The notes beneath the pieces were generated by a model that worked only from the letters and a program-made list of their open reading frames with translations, made no database searches and was not told the origin of the DNA. DNA of 64,000 nucleotides from Neoscytalidium dimidiatum. Its lineage: Eukaryota; Ascomycota; Dothideomycetes; Botryosphaeriales; Botryosphaeriaceae. The stretch covers positions 806,001-870,000 of the forward strand of contig CM074705.1 in the NCBI GenBank assembly GCA_037367355.1. Reading direction: 5' to 3'. Numbering within the stretch: the first letter of the stretch is position 1; each line of letters starts with the position of its first letter. A program made the translations under genes and the position numbers. Positions 60,499 to 64,000 of the stretch are shown here, piece by piece.

Positions 60499-63400
60499 GC
60501 CAGCGAATGCACATTTCTTTCCTTCTTCCTCCGATTCCCTTTGACCTATAGACCTGGGACCTCGATACAACATAAAAGTAGCGTTGCTGTCGTTTTCGAA
60601 CTTGTTACCGACAACTCCTGTACAAACACAACATCCTTTCTACTCACGACATAACGACGATACCACGACGGCATTCGACTTCGACAACCGACCTAATTTC
60701 TTTGGACTCTTCATTACTCCATTTCCCGTCTTGTCGCGAGCGCAGTCGACGAAGAGACGTCTGCCTTACACCCAGGCACACCGCCCCTGCGCTAGGCGTA
60801 TTTTGCTGCGACACCGACCGATCGGACGGGATCAACGTTGCATGCGCACGGCAGGGTCCAAATTCCGCTGTGGTCATGGAAAAGAGGGCACGGTGACTGT
60901 GTGGTGTGGGCGGCGGTCGTCGCGGCGGCCGCAGCAAGTCAGCCCTACCGCACCCTGTTCGCCGCCCCGGGAATCTGCACGAACGTCACGCGGCTCGGTC
61001 CGCACCTCCACACGCACGCAAGTTCTGCACGGCACACTCCACAATCACGCACATCACGCAAAGCATCAGAAACATCCCGTCTCGGCAGGACGGCTCATGC
61101 AAGCGCGCACAAGCCAACTCTGCTCTATTTGCCGCGCGGAAGGAGAAGCCCGCGGCTGCGGGTTGGCCTTTTTCGAAGGGCAGCGTGCGTGCGTAGCTGG
61201 GAGCGTGACCCCCACAGCATACCCCGGAGACCGCACCTCCTCGTTTCCGGGGAAACGCAGAGAGTGGTGGGACGCGGTCAGGGTTTCCCGGCTCGTTTTC
61301 CTTGTGAGAGCGGATTTCTCCATTTCTATATTTCTACATCTTTCCAAATTTGGGCGGCAAATTGATGGTTCGTGAATCAAGGCATTTCCTTTTTAGGGAC
61401 TCGGTGGCTTCTTTTGCTTCTCCGCCTTCTTCTCTCTGCCTATTTTTGGGAGCGGCTTGTCTATACTTCCCCGGCTTTGCTTACTACTTATGCAATGGGT
61501 TTTATGCTCGTCTCCGCTTTCCTTGCGGATGTTTTCTTGTGCACGTGTGTGAAAGTGAGTGGGTTGGTCAGGAATGGCTGGCTGGCTGCACGTTTTATGC
61601 AAATTTCCTGACGTACCTCCTGCAGCCCTGGCTGATGGGCCCTTCTCTCTGATAACCTCGTCCGGGCAATCGGAATGATCAGCTGCCGCGCATCTGGCTG
61701 GCTGGTACTGGCTGGCCTCGTCCCCCCCGGCACTGGGTGGGTGTCTATGTGGAGAGCTGGGTAGCTAGACTAGCAAGGGGGTAGTCAGAGATCTCGAATG
61801 CCCTTGTCTCTCTGCCCTTCTTCCCACTCTTACTCGCCCACTTGCGGCCGGCGGCCTGCGACCCCTTCCCGCTTCCAGGCGAATCGTGGGGGTCTACGTG
61901 CGTGTGAACCTGTTATTTTTTTTTTTTCATTGTTTTTTCCGCTTCGCCCGACGGGTTTGGCACGGCCGAAACTGCCCACCCCTCCCTTCCTCCGTCAAGG
62001 TCTCAGCCACAGCCCAGGAATAGGTCCAATCACGGGCCGTTCCACGTCGTGGTTCCCGCCGGGAAGGGTGGATGGATTGAAATCGCGGGACGGGACCCCC
62101 CCGTAGGTGCGGGAATTTGCCCGATTAGGAAATGGAAGGCGGGGAGCAAGGGTGAGGTGCGGCATGAGCGGCATGCGCGGCAGGTAACATGACCGTGCCG
62201 TCATGCGTGTGCGCGGCGGTGACAATGTGTGCTTGCGCTTGCAGGATGGAAGGGGTGCGCTCCTCCCCTCCCTGCCCTTCTCGCCCCACTTGAAGCGTCG
62301 TTTGGAGAGGGTGATTCGTGGGTGCTGGGGTGGGTGGTTGCAGTCTTACTGTATGTGGATATTCTGGGGGTAAACGACAAGGGTGATGGAAGCTGGGCAT
62401 GGAATTTGACATGGGTGAGACGGGCAATCCGGATGTGGATGTGTGTGCGTGTGTGGGGGGGCGTCGGCGCGTGGGTGGTTGGGATGGGCGAGATGTGCGC
62501 GGGTTTTCGCGTTGGAGGGGCTGTCGTCGCGAGAAGTACTCGGCGTGCCTACGCGAGGTGATGTACGTTGTCACGTGTGGCGCTCTCGGCGTGAGCGATG
62601 TGTATGCAACTGAATGCTTGTGCGAAGAGGGTATCGGTGATCCAAGAAGCAATTAGGAAGTGGCAGGTCGGAAAATGGAATTCGGACGGCGATTGTGACG
62701 GGTGTGAGTTAATATGTGGAGGTGAATGTAAGGCGCCCACGGGACGCTTTTGTTGGAACAAGGAAAACACGGTGCGTTGGGATTCATGAGAGCTTAAAAC
62801 AGAATGGCGGGGAAGCCACGGCCTGAGCACCCTTTTTTGTTTTTCTTTTTTTCAATTCGGAGCGCGGTAAAGTAGCGGTGTTGCTCGAGAATTCGCTTAA
62901 GCTGTTTCTTCGGCAGGGATATTCTCTTGCGGAGGCTGCTGCGAGCGCCGGGAGTGGTTTTTCTCTCCCTTGTCAAGGCGGCTCACCCATGTACCTGGAA
63001 CACACTTGAAAATGGCTTCTCGCTTCCTGCTTCATGCCTCTTGCTGGGATTGGAGAGATAGGAGAAGTGTCAGTTTCCTATAGGAGCAGAAGGAAATTTA
63101 CCCCTGCTACAATTGTGTATCCGTGGTTAGGAGCGCGCGTGGCACGGACTATGTCGATGAGCTGCCTTGGCAAGGCTTATTATGATGTGCTGCCGACTTG
63201 TTGCGATATTCGGAGGACATACGAGAGCACTTGTACCAGACGAACATATGGCGTAGTGGGAAATGCTCGCGTAAGCATATTGGCTTGTTATAAAGAACTA
63301 AGTTTTTCTTTTTTGGAATGGTAGGCGCCTTTTCATCTCATCTTCTTGTTACACCTGTGAACCTATTTTCCGTCTCTGCCATAAGCTAAATTTAAGGCTC

Positions 63401-63737
63401 AGGCTACCCTTTCGTCATAATGATTATTCTACACATATCCGTGCCAGGATTTTACTGCGACTGTTGTTGGAAAAGTATGCAACGACTGATTACTCGAACA
63501 GAAGTTACGGCAATATTGTGGGGGTAAGATTCGCTTGTGTGGAGCGCTACCCGACGCAACAATACTCTTTTAGTATCCCATTAATTTTTGGCAGGGTCAT
63601 TTGCAGCTCCAAAGCAAATATAGCCAGCGTACTTTGGATCAACTCAAGAACCCGGTCTGAGAAGCTTGGTGCATGACATAGCGAGCTCTTGTAGAGGCGT
63701 CTGCTCTCTACGTGACCAGCGCGGCTCAATCAGGCCG
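60499..63737. other. intergenic, 3.2 kb between convergent genes
   Basis: Between the KxDL gene and the right-edge gene. It has a T run near 61917-61928, GC-rich to T-rich patches and many composition-driven frames. No supported gene, RNA or element. Confidence 0.5.
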
Positions 63738-64000
63738 TCAGGTATCTATCAGATTTCTCCACGGGTCCTCGATGAAGCTTGAGCGGAAGTAGGCAATGTC
63801 ATTGCTAGCAGGATGGTCACTGTTTACAGCAGCTTCCTGTCTCGATGGCTGGACGCCCTCCTTGGCGGCGCTGTCGGTAGATTGCATATTCTGCTGTGGA
63901 GCTTGTACATGATTGTCACCTGACTGACCAGGCTTCGCGTCTGAGGATGTAGGGGTGGCAGCATGGATCGAGTCAGCGGGAGTGCTGGAAGTTTCGGGAG
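63738..64000 (-). CDS. C-terminal part of an unidentified protein (cut by window edge)
   Basis: The minus strand is open from the window edge to a stop at 63738-63740: 87 codons including the stop. The protein is Ser/Thr/Gln/Pro-rich (TSSTPADSIHAATPTSSDA, APQQNMQSTDSAAKEG) and then ends in a tidy, probably conserved tail, DIAYFRSSFIEDPWRNLIDT. The short ordered tail after a disordered stretch is a common pattern in fungal regulators and coat-like proteins, but I cannot name the family. The 5' part lies outside the window. It is convergent with the KxDL gene. Confidence 0.6.
   Translation of the reverse strand, partial: PETSSTPADSIHAATPTSSDAKPGQSGDNHVQAPQQNMQSTDSAAKEGVQPSRQEAAVNSDHPASNDIAYFRSSFIEDPWRNLIDT

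Noticed and set aside
1..64000. CRISPR arrays, tRNA or rRNA genes, transposons, viral genes, biosynthetic clusters.
   Set aside because: Looked for characteristic repeats, B-box/TPsiC-like sequence, transposase motifs and clustered tailoring enzymes by eye; none was convincing. A tRNA scan and repeat search would be needed to exclude them fully.

Overview
The window is 64 kb of nuclear DNA from a filamentous ascomycete (Pezizomycotina). The support is short GT-AG introns of roughly 45-235 nt (some with a visible CTAAC branch site), genes on both strands without operons, and fungal families such as KAR9, Sec18, Alg1, an Msc2-type zinc transporter, an acetamidase/formamidase-family enzyme and an NPP1-type necrosis-inducing protein. 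A Dothideomycete-like plant-associated or saprotrophic fungus is my inference; the species cannot be read from the sequence. I built the exon models by hand from splice signals, reading-frame continuity and recalled family signatures. All multi-exon models keep frame from start to stop, except the AT-hook gene, whose C-terminus looks broken.

Layout, left to right. 0.8-12.3 kb, all on the minus strand: a Ser/Pro-rich membrane protein of unknown function, a TFIIIC delta/90-kDa-type subunit (6 exons), a short-chain dehydrogenase (3 exons) and a histidine-rich Msc2-type zinc transporter (4 exons). 12.9-25.6 kb, all on the plus strand: ALG1 mannosyltransferase, a secreted PL9-like pectate lyase, a UsgS/EI24-like membrane protein, a formamidase with upstream GATA sites, an AT-hook protein with a suspected frameshift, and a PIG3-like quinone oxidoreductase. 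27.6-39 kb, minus strand: a membrane-anchored kelch protein, KAR9 and a conserved fungal protein of unknown function. 40-46.7 kb: a very small acylphosphatase gene, a GT2 polysaccharide-synthase-like protein and a GT31-like type II glycosyltransferase, the last two divergent across 2.5 kb. 47.3-60.5 kb: a secreted NPP1-type protein, a Reb1/TTF1-like Myb protein, Sec18/NSF and a KxDL-domain (KXD1) protein. The 3' end of one more minus-strand gene enters from the right edge.

Themes. Secretory and glycan functions recur: ALG1 (N-glycan assembly), Sec18 (SNARE recycling), KXD1 (endosome/vacuole), a zinc transporter of the secretory pathway, and GT2 and GT31 glycosyltransferases. Two secreted products (pectate lyase and NPP1 protein) suggest contact with plant material. 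TFIIIC and the Reb1-like factor are Pol III and Pol I related. These genes are not next to each other in a way that shows a dedicated pathway, so I read the window as ordinary core genome with a few accessory genes. I found no mobile element, tRNA, CRISPR array or biosynthetic cluster. Long intergenic stretches (2-3 kb) hold only simple repeats and no supported gene.
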